A stretch of 64,000 nucleotides of DNA from Anastrepha obliqua (taxonomy: Eukaryota > Arthropoda > Insecta > Diptera > Tephritidae), in contig NC_072893.1 of NCBI RefSeq assembly GCF_027943255.1, positions 94,495,784 through 94,559,783 on the forward strand, in the 5' to 3' direction. The position numbers were made by a program, and so were the translations under genes. Shown piece by piece: positions 22,691 to 34,900 of this stretch. The notes under the pieces are model-generated. The model worked only from the letters and a program-made list of their open reading frames with translations, was not told where the DNA came from and did no database searches. Numbering within the stretch: position 1 is the stretch's first letter; the number at the start of each line of letters is the position of its first letter.

Positions 22691-24344
22691 GTTCTGCCTT
22701 TTTCAAACTGGATAAAGAGATAAAGACTTCGTATTTTAATAATTCCAACTGATTGATAGTCTAGTTCGTGAAACTATTTTATAATCAACTTTTGTAAAGA
22801 GAAAATCATTTTACTCAATTTTGTATAAATCGTGACACCGTAAACCAGATACATAGCGAACCAAGTACTGGCTAAGCGTTCAGCAAATGGCTGCAATTCA
22901 ATCGACACAGCAGCAACATTTACTGTCGCAGTTTGCCATTACTGCTGTTGCAATCTAGCACTGAAATTTCTGCAGAGCGCTTCGCAGCAGGGGCATCGCA
23001 ATCATCAACCGCATTTGCAACAAAAAGCAACAGATCGACTATAATGAACTAACATTGGCATCCAACAGCCAGAACCGAAAGCAGCAAAACTATCATTTAA
23101 CTACAGGAATGTGGCCGTCGATGGCGCACGCTCGATGTGACACTAGTGGGCGCTCATGTGCGTGAGTGTAGATGTGTGTATGGATGTGTGCATGGTAGGA
23201 TTTTTACGTGTTTGTGCATGCAACAATTACCTCAAATTAAATGTTATATCCGTAGCGTGACACACGATGTGCACCCAACCAACGACCACCATGCTGACCG
23301 CGTCTCCAACGCAACGCTTCCCGCCACATTGACGCCTAATGACATCCACTTTTCTGCGCTACGCATTAAATAATACCTTATATTTTTGTATGCGTGACAT
23401 GCAACATTCGGCTGACCGATCGACCGAACGACTCGCCAACACACCGCCTGCAATGGGATTTCGCGTACCTTTTCAACTAACATGGTTGCAAGGAATTTGT
23501 TCGAGCGTGCGAAATTAAAAGCAACCAACCAACCAAGCAGCCAATGGCAGTAGGCGATGGCGCGTCGCAGTTGAAATCCCACGAATTTTTGAGCTGCTGT
23601 GCACCGGCATAATTGTGTAGCAAGTATTTGCTTGTGGCAATCAGCGGCATGTCATTGCGCGGGCAGTGAAGCGTACAGTAAGCGGTAATGAACGTATTTG
23701 GCTTTTGCGCCAGAAATTGGAGATTTATCGCGACCGTCACGAGTTTGCACAGCTAGCGAAAGCCAAGCACCAACACACAAACGCAGATGCTGTTGCTTAT
23801 ATGAACATTCATATGCGCTTATGGCCGTTGATAGTGGTACGGGTGTATTGGTGCAGGGTGGTGTGACTTTACATTGTTTTGCAGCTACACCAATTTACAT
23901 TGCACGATTGGCGAATTGTGAAACGAAATTAAATGAGTATAGCGATATTCGCTTTCATCGCCGCTGTAGTGGGTGAATGTGTTGCTGTTGCTTTAATTAA
24001 ATTTCGTTGCAGCCCGTGGTGGTAAACCAAGCAAACATCGTCGATAAACAATCAAATCAAATTCAATATGGTACTCGTAACTGTGGGAATTTTCTATTTC
24101 AATTAAACTGAATTAGAAAGCGTTTTTGTGGGCCAGCGAAAATCTTTCGTGAGAGATGCGTGGGTCGAAAATACGTTTGTAAAAAAATACCATGAAGAAT
24201 TTAGCGAGAATAAGTTTTGTTGCAACCGCATGAAAGTTGCCTCGATGATGCAATCAGACTTAGGTTGTTTTATGAAAACCTGTAAGTTGTGGCGAGCAAA
24301 TAGCAAATATTTTAGTACTACTGCCCATTGTCACATATCACTAG
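22691..24344. other. Non-coding stretch between two LINEs
   Basis: No recognised gene. TG-rich around 23150-23220. Base composition is more balanced than in the TEs, so part may be unique host DNA. The open frames present are short and overlap each other on both strands. Confidence 0.35.
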
Positions 24345-25580
24345 GTTAGGTTAGGTTGAAGCGGTTGTCCTGTGGGACACACTCAGGCTCATAGCCCATT
24401 GTGATGCCATGTGGGAAGCTTGTCCCTATTTCTCCTAAAACCAGTGTGTGTTTTTCAAAAATTTAGTAAACCTGCGTCTGGATAGAGCAGGGTAGTGGCA
24501 CAGTAGGTGCGAGATTGTCTCTTCCTCTTCCTTATCTAGACAACTTCTATAGAAGTCATGTGTTTGCACACCCATCCTTTGGGCGTGTCTACCTATTAGG
24601 CAGTGCCCCGTTATGACTGAGATCAATGTGCTAAGACTGTGTTTATTTTGGCTTAGCAGAGATTCTGCGCGTTTAGCATTGAGAGTCGGCCACAGTTGAC
24701 GGGCGATTTTGCAGGTGGTTTAATTACGCCATCTTTCGTTTGCTTTCCCTACGATTTCTTCAAGGATGAGTAGCTTACATGTTTGTAAGGGTGTCCCTAT
24801 GCCCTTGTCTATACACTCATCGGTCAATTTGGTGCCGAGTCTCGTTAGTTCACCGGCTCTACAGTTATCCTAATGTCGCTATGCCCAGGAACCCATGTTA
24901 CCTTTAGGTGAAATGACTCAGCCATCTCGTTAAGAGATGTGCGGCACTTCATGGCTACCTTAGAGGTTGTCGACTGTTTTGTGAGGGATTCTATCGCCGC
25001 TTAGCTATCAGTGGAAATGTTGATATCAATTACGGATATCGCATCACACTGCATCACTGTCGCCGCTTTCATTATTGCCACCAATTCAGCCTGAAAGACA
25101 TTACAGTAGTCGGAGAGCGGAAAACTGAAGGAGATCCCCAGATGTTCGGAATATACACCTCCGCCCACCCTGCCCTCGAGCTTTGAGCTATCTGTGTATA
25201 CATGGATGGACTCGCCCTTTCTCACGTCGTCCCTTTCCCACTCTTCCCTTGAGGGTAGGAGGGTCGTAAACGATGTAATCGCAAGTATAGGCGGGAGTGC
25301 ATAGTCCACCAGTCCGGGAAGCCCCAAAGTGCCAGCCAGGATTTTACCGTGGCCATTATCCGTGTTTGACCACTTGTTTAGAGTGTTCAGCCTTATTGCC
25401 GCACTGCGTGCGTTATATATTACCTGGAGATCTACCGGAAGGAGGTGTAATGTCACATATAATGCTTTGGATTATGTGGTTGACATGGCGCCGGTTATCA
25501 GAACAGATGCTAGTCTTTGCACCTTGTCAAGTTTCTTGATGTTCACACCCTTCTGAAGGGCATCCCACCATATTACAATC
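24345..25580 (-). pseudogene. LINE 3' part: RT thumb, RNase H and C-terminal zinc knuckle
   Basis: Minus strand. The 3' tail at 24345-24356 is built of TTAGG/TAGGTT units on the plus strand. Reading inward from 25578: WWDALQKGVNIKKLDKVQRLA (RT thumb), then 25456-25001 with VYTDSSKLEGRVGGGVY (Asp), NVFQAELVAI (Glu) and ISTDS (Asp) of an RNase H domain, a stop, KVTWVPGHSDI (last RNase H motif), and finally GHCLIGRHAQRMG with CRSCLDKEEETISHLLCHYP, a Cys/His knuckle. Several stops break it. It belongs with the I/LOA/R1-like LINEs and resembles the 16.4-kb element in its RNase H. Dead and 5'-truncated. Confidence 0.8.
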
Positions 25581-26094
25581 ACATATCACTAACGACCTAA
25601 AAATGTGCCGCCCATAAATTAAGGACCCAACATGAATCGCCACTGGAAGTTTTTCGCGATATATAACCGTTAAACTTGAATATGCTTGCCAAGCGCAGTC
25701 TAAATAGTCGAAAGCGCAACCGCGCCCAACTCCGCCGTACAGTGGTCTCAAATCTGTGAAAAGTGGAAAAATGCAACAACTAGTAATCGGTTAGTTCAAT
25801 TGACGTATAAATTGAAAAACCAAAACTTAGAATTTCTTTAATCTGAATATGGGTCTGTAGTCAATAAATTAAAAAGTAATTGTTAAGCGCTTATAAATGA
25901 TTAATAAAAAGTAATTCAAATGACGTGTGTCCAGAAGTTCTTATAAACTAAAACGTGCAAAAATTTATATTCCTTCAGGCTTCACTATTTTCTTTTTCAA
26001 AATGCCTCTCTTAAAAAAATATGTGAAACTGGCATCATTTAAATGACCCCCATGACTACGTCTAAAGATAAAATCTGCCAAATAGTCTAAATAT
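25581..26094. other. AT-rich spacer
   Basis: Nothing supported. Confidence 0.35.
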
Positions 26095-26230
26095 GAACGT
26101 CCAATTGTTGAGAACGTCGAGAAATCGATGTTGAAGGTGAAGCAATATTGTCAATAGAACGCCCAGTTTTTGATCTGCCTTCTGAGCTCGACAGAAGGAG
26201 GTTTCCAGCCGTCGGACGATAATTTCCACT
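26095..26230 (-). pseudogene. Mariner helix-turn-helix scrap
   Basis: About 45 residues on the minus strand read GRSKTGRSIDNIA then SPSTSISRRSQQLD, the same N-terminal region as the remnants at 5657-5839 and 63374-63622. Truncated on both sides. Confidence 0.55.
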
Positions 26231-26856
26231 AAAAAAAGTAACCAATTTTGTAATACATTTTTCTTAAAAATAGACCATTTTCATAATAAGTTTATAATAA
26301 TAATTTAATAATTTTATCGCGTTGTTTTATCGTGTAAAATAGTGCATCTGCCTGTATAAATATTAAGGATAACATCAAAAAGGTGCCGCCTAGGACTATC
26401 ACAATTGACATGTAGGATCCACTTTTGAAAAACTATTTATATTATTATATCATTTATTTGGTTATTATTTATTTATTATATCATTATATAAATCAAAAAA
26501 ATACGATATGCTGGGGGAAAAGGAACACATGATTTTTGCGTAAAAATTTCGCGCAAATGGTTTAGTCCCTGGGCGTCTACTACCATGCCGGTCAACTTCG
26601 ATTATTTCTGTGATTTTATCGACATTTGCGACATTTTCGACATTTCCTTTAAATCTAAAATGCCTGAACGGAATCAACGAAACCAAAATTGCACGTAACA
26701 GTATCGGCACCGTGAACACCATTCACAGTTTCACATTTCGTCTTTATCAAAGAAAACCTGTTAAATGTATCGAACTTTCCCTTTATTTACTTTCACTGCT
26801 AACACCCTATAACTTACGACTGGATGAAATAAACAAAAATCCGCAAAATAATTTTT
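26231..26856. other. AT-rich spacer
   Basis: No recognised gene. Frames at 26465-26722 (-) and 26610-26858 (+) are open but unsupported. Confidence 0.35.
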
Positions 26857-28570
26857 GAAGTGAAACTTCTTCAGCGGCGGTCTGATATTTGAGCGAGAAT
26901 GGAGAGTGAATTGGAAAAAATGTAACGTTTAGAGATTTCGTTATGCGAGAGAGAAAAAAAGATACAACGTAGAGAGAAAGAGAAAGAGAGCTATACCTTT
27001 TCTATACCTAAAAGACAGGCTTCGTTGTAAGACAGAGTATACAGATATATAACATAGAGAGAAAGAGAAGGAGAGCTATACATCATAATGTTTAACACCA
27101 ACCAATCTGTTACCGCATACAACAACAAAATATTGAATGAAGCAAATGAAAAAACAGTCTCCATAGCCAAAGACGTATATATCGGCAGCACAACACCTGA
27201 GCTAGAAGCCTTCGTACGTCAAAAACTACACAAGATGTCTATCATTGACACTGGAGGACTACCATATGAAACTGTGTGATTGGCGTACTGTACATGATAA
27301 CAACGAATATAGATGTGGCAGACGGCTTGGCAAATGGCGCAGTGGGCAAGTTAGTGCATCTCGAATTTGATGACAATGGAGAAGTCACCGTTGCTTGGCT
27401 TAAATTTCCGGATTGCTCTTCTACAGGTAAAACAATCAGAAAAAAAGTTGCTGGTCATGTTGCAGCGCATAATATCAGTAAAACAGCGGTACCAATCGGA
27501 CGACGCACATCAACAATCCCGCTTAACAACAACAAAACGATTAACGCTAAACGATCACATCTACCATTCGTTTGTGCTTGTGCGACGATCATTGACAAGT
27601 CTCAGGGAAGCACGTATTCTGAAGTTGTTTACGAATATGATAAAAAACATTCGAAATCATTAGTTTACGTTGCTTTATCACGAGTCACTTGTATTGAAGG
27701 CTTGTGGATTACAACGAACGGAAATGATTTTAGATTCTACCATGGGCGACGAGCATCAGTCAGTATGTCTCATTTACAAGATGAATTCCGGAGACCATCG
27801 TTAAATAGACTGGAAACTGTGGATAAACAAATAATCGATTTCATGACTCAGAGAAGGAGGCTATCTGTATATACTCTTAATTGTCAGAGCCTACGAGCAC
27901 ATTCCGCAGATTTAACAGACTCTGTCATCCGCAAATCGAATATAGTACTTTTGTCCGAAACTTGGTTAAACGATAACGAGGATATTAGTATACCAAATTT
28001 CAATTGCGTCATCAAATATAAGCGACTAAATATTAGAGCTGGCGGTGTGGCAATCTACCACAGTCAAGATGATAGCGTAAATATCGTCACACCAAACATG
28101 GAAATGACTGCAAGGCAGTCTCAGTCATATTCATCAACAGTCACACCAGAATGTCAAACGCTGAATGGAAAAACTATTGTCATAGCCGCCATTTATATCT
28201 TACCGAACCAAAATCTTGATGACATAATATATTTCATTCACCGCTCACTACTGGTTTACAGCCACGCAGGTGCAAATGCACTTGGAAGAGGCGAAGACAA
28301 AATTCCATTGATTTTCGGGGGAGATTTCAGCTTAAATTTCGGATCCAATGATTCTTTGCCGTTGATTCAATTTCTTGGAGAAACATTCGGTTTGCAGATA
28401 AACAATAACCCTAAAGAATCAACATTCGAATTTTGGTTACACAAATTTTATACTGTTGTATTTCTTTTGAAATTATCCTTGTCTCCTTCTCTTCCTCACT
28501 CTCTCTTATTCACACTCATTCACACACAGAAGTTTCACTTCTACCACATGTACGATGCTGCACATGATTT
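26857..28570 (+). mobile_element. Helentron copy 2 (better preserved coding region)
   Basis: Starts GAAGTGAAACTTC after a T run; the inverse repeat GAAGTTTCACTTC is at 28529-28541, followed by the same hairpin-forming tract and a T run, as in copy 1. The leader of about 230 bp is GA-rich and nearly identical to that of copy 1. A CT-rich run precedes the 3' repeat. Relative to copy 1 it keeps the extra helicase segment but has lost about 140 bp at the end of the endonuclease. Confidence 0.8.
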
Positions 28571-28583
28571 TTTTTTAGTGTGA
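27088..28583 (+). pseudogene. Helicase-endonuclease fusion of the Helentron, one frameshift
   Basis: Two overlapping frames: 27088-27279 (VTAYNNKILNEANEKTVSIA...) and 27276-28583 (435 aa). The second carries the end of a PIF1-like helicase (TTNIDVADGLANGAVGKL, CATIIDKSQGSTYSEVV, LVYVALSRVTCIEGLW), then without a stop an endonuclease/exonuclease/phosphatase domain (YTLNCQSLRAHS, LLSETWLNDNED, GGVAIYH, IFGGDFSLNFGS). The GDFN motif reads GDFS here. The frame is open to the 3' end only because a deletion removed the domain's last part, so the final 50 residues are read-through of non-coding tail. The Rep domain and helicase N-terminus are absent. Confidence 0.75.
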
Positions 28584-29412
28584 AATGTTACGTGACAACG
28601 AGCATGAACTTTAAATTGTTTGATCGATACTTAAGAGATATCGACCACTACAGCCATCTACCGAGAAAATACTGGATTTATAAAATCTAATTATTACGTA
28701 AAAAATGTATTATTAATGATTTAAAATTATATAACACTTCATATAACATAATTTATGTGTGCATAAATGAATAAAAACTAATAAAAATAAATAAATGTAA
28801 GTATGTTGTAATTGCTGTAAACAACATTGTGCCATATTATAATGGTGGCGTACTAGGAGTGAGCACAGTTTCCAAACAAATCGATCTTAATAAATCGGTT
28901 AAATTAATTTCATATTCAGTATTTAAACCGGTTAAAAAACTATATTAAATAACTGTCCTTTTCAATTTATCAAAAATACCCAAGGTACAAAAAACATTTC
29001 AAAAGCACTGAAAACTATAAACACATCAACATAGAATTTAATAGAATTACAAATAATTTCTCCCTTTTCTTTTTTTGTAGCGTTTTGTTCTTCTTAACAG
29101 TCAAAGACAATATTTATAATCGACTTCACAATCGATTTCGCTCAGCTTACAGACTAGATACAAATTTGATTACTTACGAAATGTGCATACCTTTCACATT
29201 CTTTTTGCACACTTTAAAAAAAGTAAGTAATTCATTTCTAACGCTGAATCGGCCAAGGGAAAAATAAAATGGGGTATTTTTGTCTAATACTGGCGCATTA
29301 GATTCAATTATGCTATATTATTATAGTAATTAGTTCCTCACGCATCAAAATAAATTGTGTGGTGCCGTCTAAGATCTTGAACTGTGACATAAAAATTTCC
29401 CAAGTCTAGTAT
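28577..29412. other. AT-rich spacer
   Basis: No gene recognised. A 60-codon frame at 29085-29267 has no support. Confidence 0.35.
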
Positions 29413-30275
29413 AGGATGATTTTTTAAGAGCTGTAGGAAAGTTGTTCAAAAAACCACACGTAAAGTTCAAAACAATGAATGAAATTTTTATTTAAATCGA
29501 TAGTACAGTCCATATAATTTAATGTTTGAAGATTATTTCACGCAAATGTTGACCGTGACTGCGTTTCTAATGGTCCATCCGCTTAGTCCAGCTTTTGGAA
29601 TACTCTTTCCAATGTTTCGGCCGGTATCTCACATATAAATGCTTTAATGTTGTCTTCCAATGTGTTAATTGAAGCAGGCTTGTCTGAATAGACATGCGCT
29701 TTAACATAACCCCACAAAAATTAATCTAAAGGCATTATGTCGCACGATCTGGGTGGCCAATTGACAGGTCCCGAACGTGAAATAAAATGTTCACCGAACT
29801 CGCTTCTCAACAAGTCCATTGTTACGCGTGCTGTGTGGCATGTGGCACCGTCTTGCTGAAACCACATGTCATGCAAGTCAAACTCTTGCATTTTGGGCAA
29901 AAAAAAATTGGATATAATTTCACGGTAGCGCTCACCATTCACAGTTACGTTACGATTCGCAGCATCTTTGAAGAAGTACGGCCCAATGATACCTCCAGCC
30001 CAAAAACCGCACCAAACTGTGACCTTTTCTGGATACATTGGTAGCTCTTGCAATTCTTCTGGCTGATCTTCACTCCAACAGCCATTCCACAATTCTACTT
30101 ATTTACGTACCCATTGATCCAAAAATAAGCTTCGTCGCTAAACATAATTTTTCGATAAAAAAAAGTGGATCTTCGGCCAACTTTCCAAGAGCCCATTCAT
30201 CAAAAATTCTGCGTTGCGGTAGGTCGTTCGGCTTCAATTCTTGCACCAGCGGTATTTTGAAAAGCTTCGCACCAA
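29413..30275 (-). pseudogene. DD41D mariner copy 2, 5'-truncated
   Basis: Minus strand. The 3' TIR (AGGATGATTTTTTAAGAGCT) is at 29413-29432. The 123-codon open part (29721-30092) covers VTVWCGFWAGGIIGPYFFKD, VTVNGERYREI, WFQQDGATCHTA and WPPRSCDIMPLD, with 41 residues between the second and third catalytic aspartates. Downstream, after a stop, the C-terminus continues as in the 2-kb copy. The N-terminal half is cut at about 30275, shortly upstream of an IKLVQELKPND-like position. Same family as 2007-3272 and less decayed. Confidence 0.85.
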
Positions 30276-30899
30276 AAATTACACCAAGATTACCCCTCTA
30301 TCAACACGATTTAGAGAGTTATAGAACATAGGGTCCTATTTAGAGGCAACATAGGTTGAGAGTAAGTTATTTTTCAGCTTACAGTAGGTTATTGAATAGA
30401 AATTATGTGTATTCAATATTAATCTATTTCGGCAAGTTATTTAACTCAGCTTGAAAAAGTTGGATGACAGCCAAATATTTAATTGGAGTCAACTGGACAA
30501 CCATTCATGAACGATAGAACATAATAATTTGCAAATTCAGCAAGATCGTTAAACGCCCCGGAACGAAACCAGGACGAAAACAAATACGATAATTTATAAA
30601 GAAATATAACTTTGATATTATAATTTTGTTCAAATAACTTCGATATAATCAGAGCTTAGATTGATACATTGATATAAATTGGATTATCTAAAGGAGTTTT
30701 TCATCCTTTTCAATATTTCAAAACATTATTCTTATGCTAAGTAGAGTACAATTTATGAGAGAAAACATCGTCATTTGCAGCTGTGACTGGCAGCTTTGAC
30801 TGACCAGCACCTACATACAACTGGCAGCGTACAGCCGTAAGAAACATTAAGAATATAAGAATTTAAGAATTACGACGGTTGCCTTCTATATTTTGCACC
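30276..30899. other. Spacer without a recognised gene
   Basis: Nothing supported. Confidence 0.35.
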
Positions 30900-31600
30900 C
30901 AATAATGAAAACACACTAAAATAATAATGAAAATGCCTTAGTTGTTTTTCATGGTATTCTCTTTGAAAGTCAATACACTTCCGCATTCGCTTAAACTAAT
31001 TTTCAAAGCACTTTTGCCACTCCCAAGTGGATACCCAAAAAAAACTGTTTGAAGGCTTCAAAAGCATTCAAGAATCTTGACGTCATATTTAGTTTTTCAT
31101 GTACCTATGTCAACAAAAAGAAACTATTAGGCAATCAAAAGTCATCTTGTGTGTGTTGATAAGCCGATAATTCGCCAAACGACAAGAGTCATTTTTCGGG
31201 AATTGTTAAATTATGCGGTATCCAATGAGAACAAATCTTCTTGACTACCAAATGTGCATACGATATTGAATATGTGCTAGTCCCATTAATGCTCAAGCAT
31301 GCCTCTACCTCGCGTTACTCTTATATCACAGGGCGATCTTGTGTTAGCAATTGACGCACAGCATGGCTTGTTTCTGATACAGGAGCCGTCTTGGACGACC
31401 TTCACGAAACTCGTCTTGCAATAATTGACGGCTTCTTTGGAATTCATTATATCATCGTTTTAAAGTAGTATCCCATCGAAGTAGTGGTGCTTCAGCGCCA
31501 AAAGTTGAAGTAAGTTAATCAGTGCACTCCTGTCTCGATAATCCACGTCAGAAATGGTAAGAAAAGGTGATCAGACTGGAGGTACTTTTTCCAATAGGCC
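30900..31600 (-). pseudogene. Mariner (cecropia-like) remnant with internal deletion
   Basis: Minus strand. From about 31530: STFGAEAPLLRW, YNEFQRSRQLLQDEFREGRP (N-terminal domain, cf. the NEFKRGR and EGRP motifs of mariner), then degraded text including a stretch like ICSHWIPHNLT. After a deletion of the catalytic middle, the C-terminus follows at 30920-31060 (STWEWQKCFEN, FKRMRKCIDFQREYHEKQ), as in the cecropia-type mariners. Many stops and frame changes. Confidence 0.65.
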
Positions 31601-31739
31601 TTTTTTGTCAGATCACGCATGACTACTGTCAAATTAAATATAATACATATTATTTTCAGTATTCATTGATTTTTCAACTTGGAAGACTTACGTCTCAACA
31701 ACGTGCACAGATCGTAAATTGAAAAATGACGCTCTGTGA

Positions 31740-32075
31740 AATGTGTTCATCGCGCGCTCAGGCCAAATTAAGGTGTTCAGCGATGAGGCCCATTTTCGGC
31801 TTAATGGCTACAACAATAACCAAAACTGCCATATTTGGGTTGAAAAGTAATCCGAAGGTATGCAAGAACTGTCATTACATCCATTGAAAACAACCGTTTG
31901 GTGTAGCCTATGGGCTGGAGGAATCACCGGCTCGACGACTTTTTGATGCCGGAAATTGAAGTACGTGATCTCCAAAACCTTTGGTTCCAAAAACGCGGTG
32001 GTTCCTGCCTTACAGCACGTGGAACAATTGATTTACTGAGTCGTCGTTTCGATGAGCAATTTACATCTTAGAAAG
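31740..32075 (+). pseudogene. Mariner fragment (DD41D-like core)
   Basis: Plus strand, about 110 residues with frame changes: VFSDEAHFRLNGYNNNQNCHIW (first catalytic Asp), LHPLKTTVWCSLWAGG, then EVRDLQNLWFQKRGGS and TARGTIDLLSRRFDEQF. The second aspartate has changed (QKRGG where the family has QQDGA). It stops before the third catalytic residue, where a LINE scrap begins. Confidence 0.7.
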
Positions 32076-32144
32076 ATTTCCCAGGGTCAGTAGATATCTT
32101 CACTGATTGCTGATAGCTAAATAATAGGGTCAGGAGTGGCATTT

Positions 32145-32725
32145 ACTGAGCTTAAGTCTATGGCTACTTGATTGACTGAAGAACCCCTACGCTAAATGCG
32201 TTGCACCACGAGTGCTGTCTGTGTCCCTGGACATAGACACATTCTAGGAAATCGCATAGCAGATGGGCTGGCAAGGAGTGTAGCTGATCATAATCAAACA
32301 AGTTCAGGATCAGGATGATCCACATATAATACATTGCTCCACCTCAGAGCCCAGTTGTGACAGACGTATGGGGTTTTCCTTCGATGACTTTTGTCGCAGC
32401 TGCAGAAACAAGAAAGAAGTGGAGAGTACTAGCACTTTCTGTGTCACTGTTCAGCTCTTACCAGAACGCGACCTCGCTGTCCAAACTCTCATTTCTCTCG
32501 TCTTTCGAAGTCTAGCAGTCTGAGAATCTGCAGCCATCTATAATATTTCATCGTTTATTAGAGTTTTCACCACATTAGAATGATAGCGTGACCTGAAGTG
32601 GTTTTACTACATCGGAAAATAGAGGAGGCGACTTGAGCCCGAATCCCTAGGCCAAAGTAGGTGACTCTACATCCTCATGGATAGTGGAAGCTACCGTAAT
32701 ATAACCGAATCTAGGCCTGGAAAGT
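32145..32725 (+). pseudogene. LINE 3' scrap: end of RNase H and Cys knuckle
   Basis: Plus strand. VPGHRHILGNRIADGLARS is the last catalytic block of a LINE RNase H domain. Further on, RRMGFSFDDFCRSCRNKKEVEST matches the C-terminal Cys knuckle seen in the 24.4-kb LINE, with its usual downstream text to about 32700. No RT remains. Truncated and shifted in frame. Confidence 0.7.
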
Positions 32726-34529
32726 ATTTTTTAAGCCTCTTTGTATTGCTCAATATCATTCTATACTGCAAAATGTGCATAATAATACGAGAGTGCCAAA
32801 TTCTGATAAGATTGCAGTTCTTTGCGAACTTTCTGAAATAGCTTTGAAAACGTCAACCACAAAAAAAATATTATACATTTTTGCGCACCAATTTTGACAT
32901 ACGAGAGAAGAGCAATATATTTATAATATAAGTACGTGCATACATACCATCTATGAACAAACTTCGACCAAGAGTGAATGCAGAAGATAGATGTGTCATA
33001 ATATCTGCCCAAATTGATTAATTTTTGAATCCTTTTCTGCAGGTTTTCTGTTCAAATAAACTTCATAAAATTGTCCTCTTACATACATTTTTTAATTATT
33101 TTAGTTATGATCTCTTTGAAAGTTATATTCGAGCTTTTAGTATATTAAAATAAACAAATAGTGATGGCACATACGCAGTCACTAACTCACAAATAAGTTA
33201 GCAGCAAAAATGGCATCTTTGCCCAAAAACTAATGTAATCCTGCTAGTTTATCACGTAAAATGCTAACAAAAGTTGAATTACTTAGTAAATGTTGTACTA
33301 AATTTAAATGTTCGGAGTTAAAACTATTAACCTAAAATGAAACCCTTTTTGTAAGTGCTTTTCACTAACGAATCCCTACAAGCCAATTAAATAAAATTCA
33401 CCTTCATAAAATGTAAATATTTATGAGCAGCTACGTATGAGTAAGTTACATATATGAATTTTTGATATGTCTGTGTTAAAATATGAAAACCCATTTTGTT
33501 CATATAGCCTAGCCTTGCTGTTTTTCGGATGGCATAGAGATATTTTCAATTAAAGTTAAATTAGAAAAGCCTAATCATCGTTCCGTTGAGAATATATTAT
33601 ATTAAAAAAACTTGCTATGGAAAAGGCGTTTTAGTAATATTCATATCCATACACACATACATACATACCGACGTATGAACTTACGGGAGCTTATTTTCGT
33701 ACCTCTATTTATTGTATTTTACTTTTCAGTTCTTTTTACAGATAACTTGCTTGCTGGCACTGGATACTGGCTGCTGGTTGCTAAAAGTTGGCGTGACTAT
33801 GGCAAGAAGTAGAAGTGTAAGGGATAAACGCTAAAAAAAACACTTTCTTCATGAATTTATTGTAGCGAAACGGTTCAAGTCAGTTTATTAAAAGTTGTAA
33901 CATATTATAAAGTAACATTTCAAAAATATTTGATAAAATTTTCATGTAAAAATATTGCAAAATGAGCGAATGAGAGCACATTTACGTAGACGTCTTTTCA
34001 AAAATACATTTTGCAGTAGTCAGCATATCTCAGCGTAAAATCATCTGAAATCAAAAAAATCGAATAATTTAGTTAAAGTATGAGTTAAACTTCCCCCCAA
34101 CGTTTGTTTTGACGATTTATTTTCATTTTCAGCCATTTGGTAGTCGCTTGAAGTAAAAAGTGATTTTTGACGAAAAAATGCCGCCATTTTGTAGGTGTAA
34201 AACCACCTTAATATAAAAAAAAAAAATGGCGAAAAAAAACGTTGGCGGGAGGTTTTTTATGTGTAAAATATGTGTGCAAAATTTCAAAAGGATCGGTTGA
34301 GTAGTTTTCAAATGCCAATGACTACGCACTTTAAAAAAAAAGGTTCGAGAAAACCGCGTTTAAAGTTTTAAGTTATCTCGGCAGATGCTTGAGCCGGCTC
34401 GGCTTTATGCTCTATAACTTAAAAAGTTTTGCTCGGATTGACTTAAAATTTTAACACGGTATTTTTGAAATGTTTTACTACAATAACATGCAAAACAAAA
34501 AAATTGATTTTTATCCCTTTTGGTTTTAT
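32726..34529. other. Long AT-rich stretch without a recognised gene
   Basis: No gene seen. An ACAT microsatellite lies at about 33648-33669. Around 34090-34255 a short imperfect inverted pair (CCCCAACGTT... and AACGTTGGCGGG) surrounds text typical of TE ends, but I cannot define an element. Confidence 0.35.
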
Positions 34530-34577
34530 CCCCCAAATGGTAATCACGCACCAACCCATTCGGCTACGGCGGCTGCC
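34530..34577 (-). repeat. Fragment of the SINE's tRNA-like head
   Basis: About 46 bases match the first part of the SINE at 38041-38075 in the same orientation (TCACGCACCAACCCATTCGG then CTACGGCGGC), covering the A-box region only. Confidence 0.7.
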
Positions 34578-34614
34578 GTACCACCTTCAAATATGAGTAT
34601 TTTTTTCACACTAT

Positions 34615-34900
34615 GCTGGGTATTGATGCATGATAACGACCCCGGCCATGCAACAAAAGTTTTGAAAAATTGGGTTTCCAAAGAAAAAATTGCAGTTCTG
34701 GATTGTCCAGTACAAAGCCCAGCATTGAAAATCTGTGGAACGATATTCAGTTTAACGTTGGGCAAAAAAACATTTAAAAATGCCAATGAACTATGGCAAG
34801 AAGTACGGTCGTGGAGCTCTATCCATTTGAGAGATGCCAAAAGTTAGTACAAAGTTTTGCCCACAAGTGTGAATGAGTTTTAAACAATAATGGATAGTAA
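34615..34900 (+). pseudogene. Tc1-like transposase C-terminal fragment
   Basis: Plus strand, frame open to 34847: MHDNDPGHATKVLKNWVSKEKIAVLDCPVQSP, the region around the second catalytic Asp of Tc1-family (DD34E) transposases, followed by WQEVRSWSSI near the C-terminus. The block that should hold the final Glu (PxIENLW) reads KICGTIF, consistent with small frame errors. No TIRs or upstream half are seen. Confidence 0.75.

Noticed and set aside
34090..34255. A small fold-back element around the CAACGTT/AACGTTG pair
   Set aside because: The arms match only loosely and no ends or target duplication can be defined.
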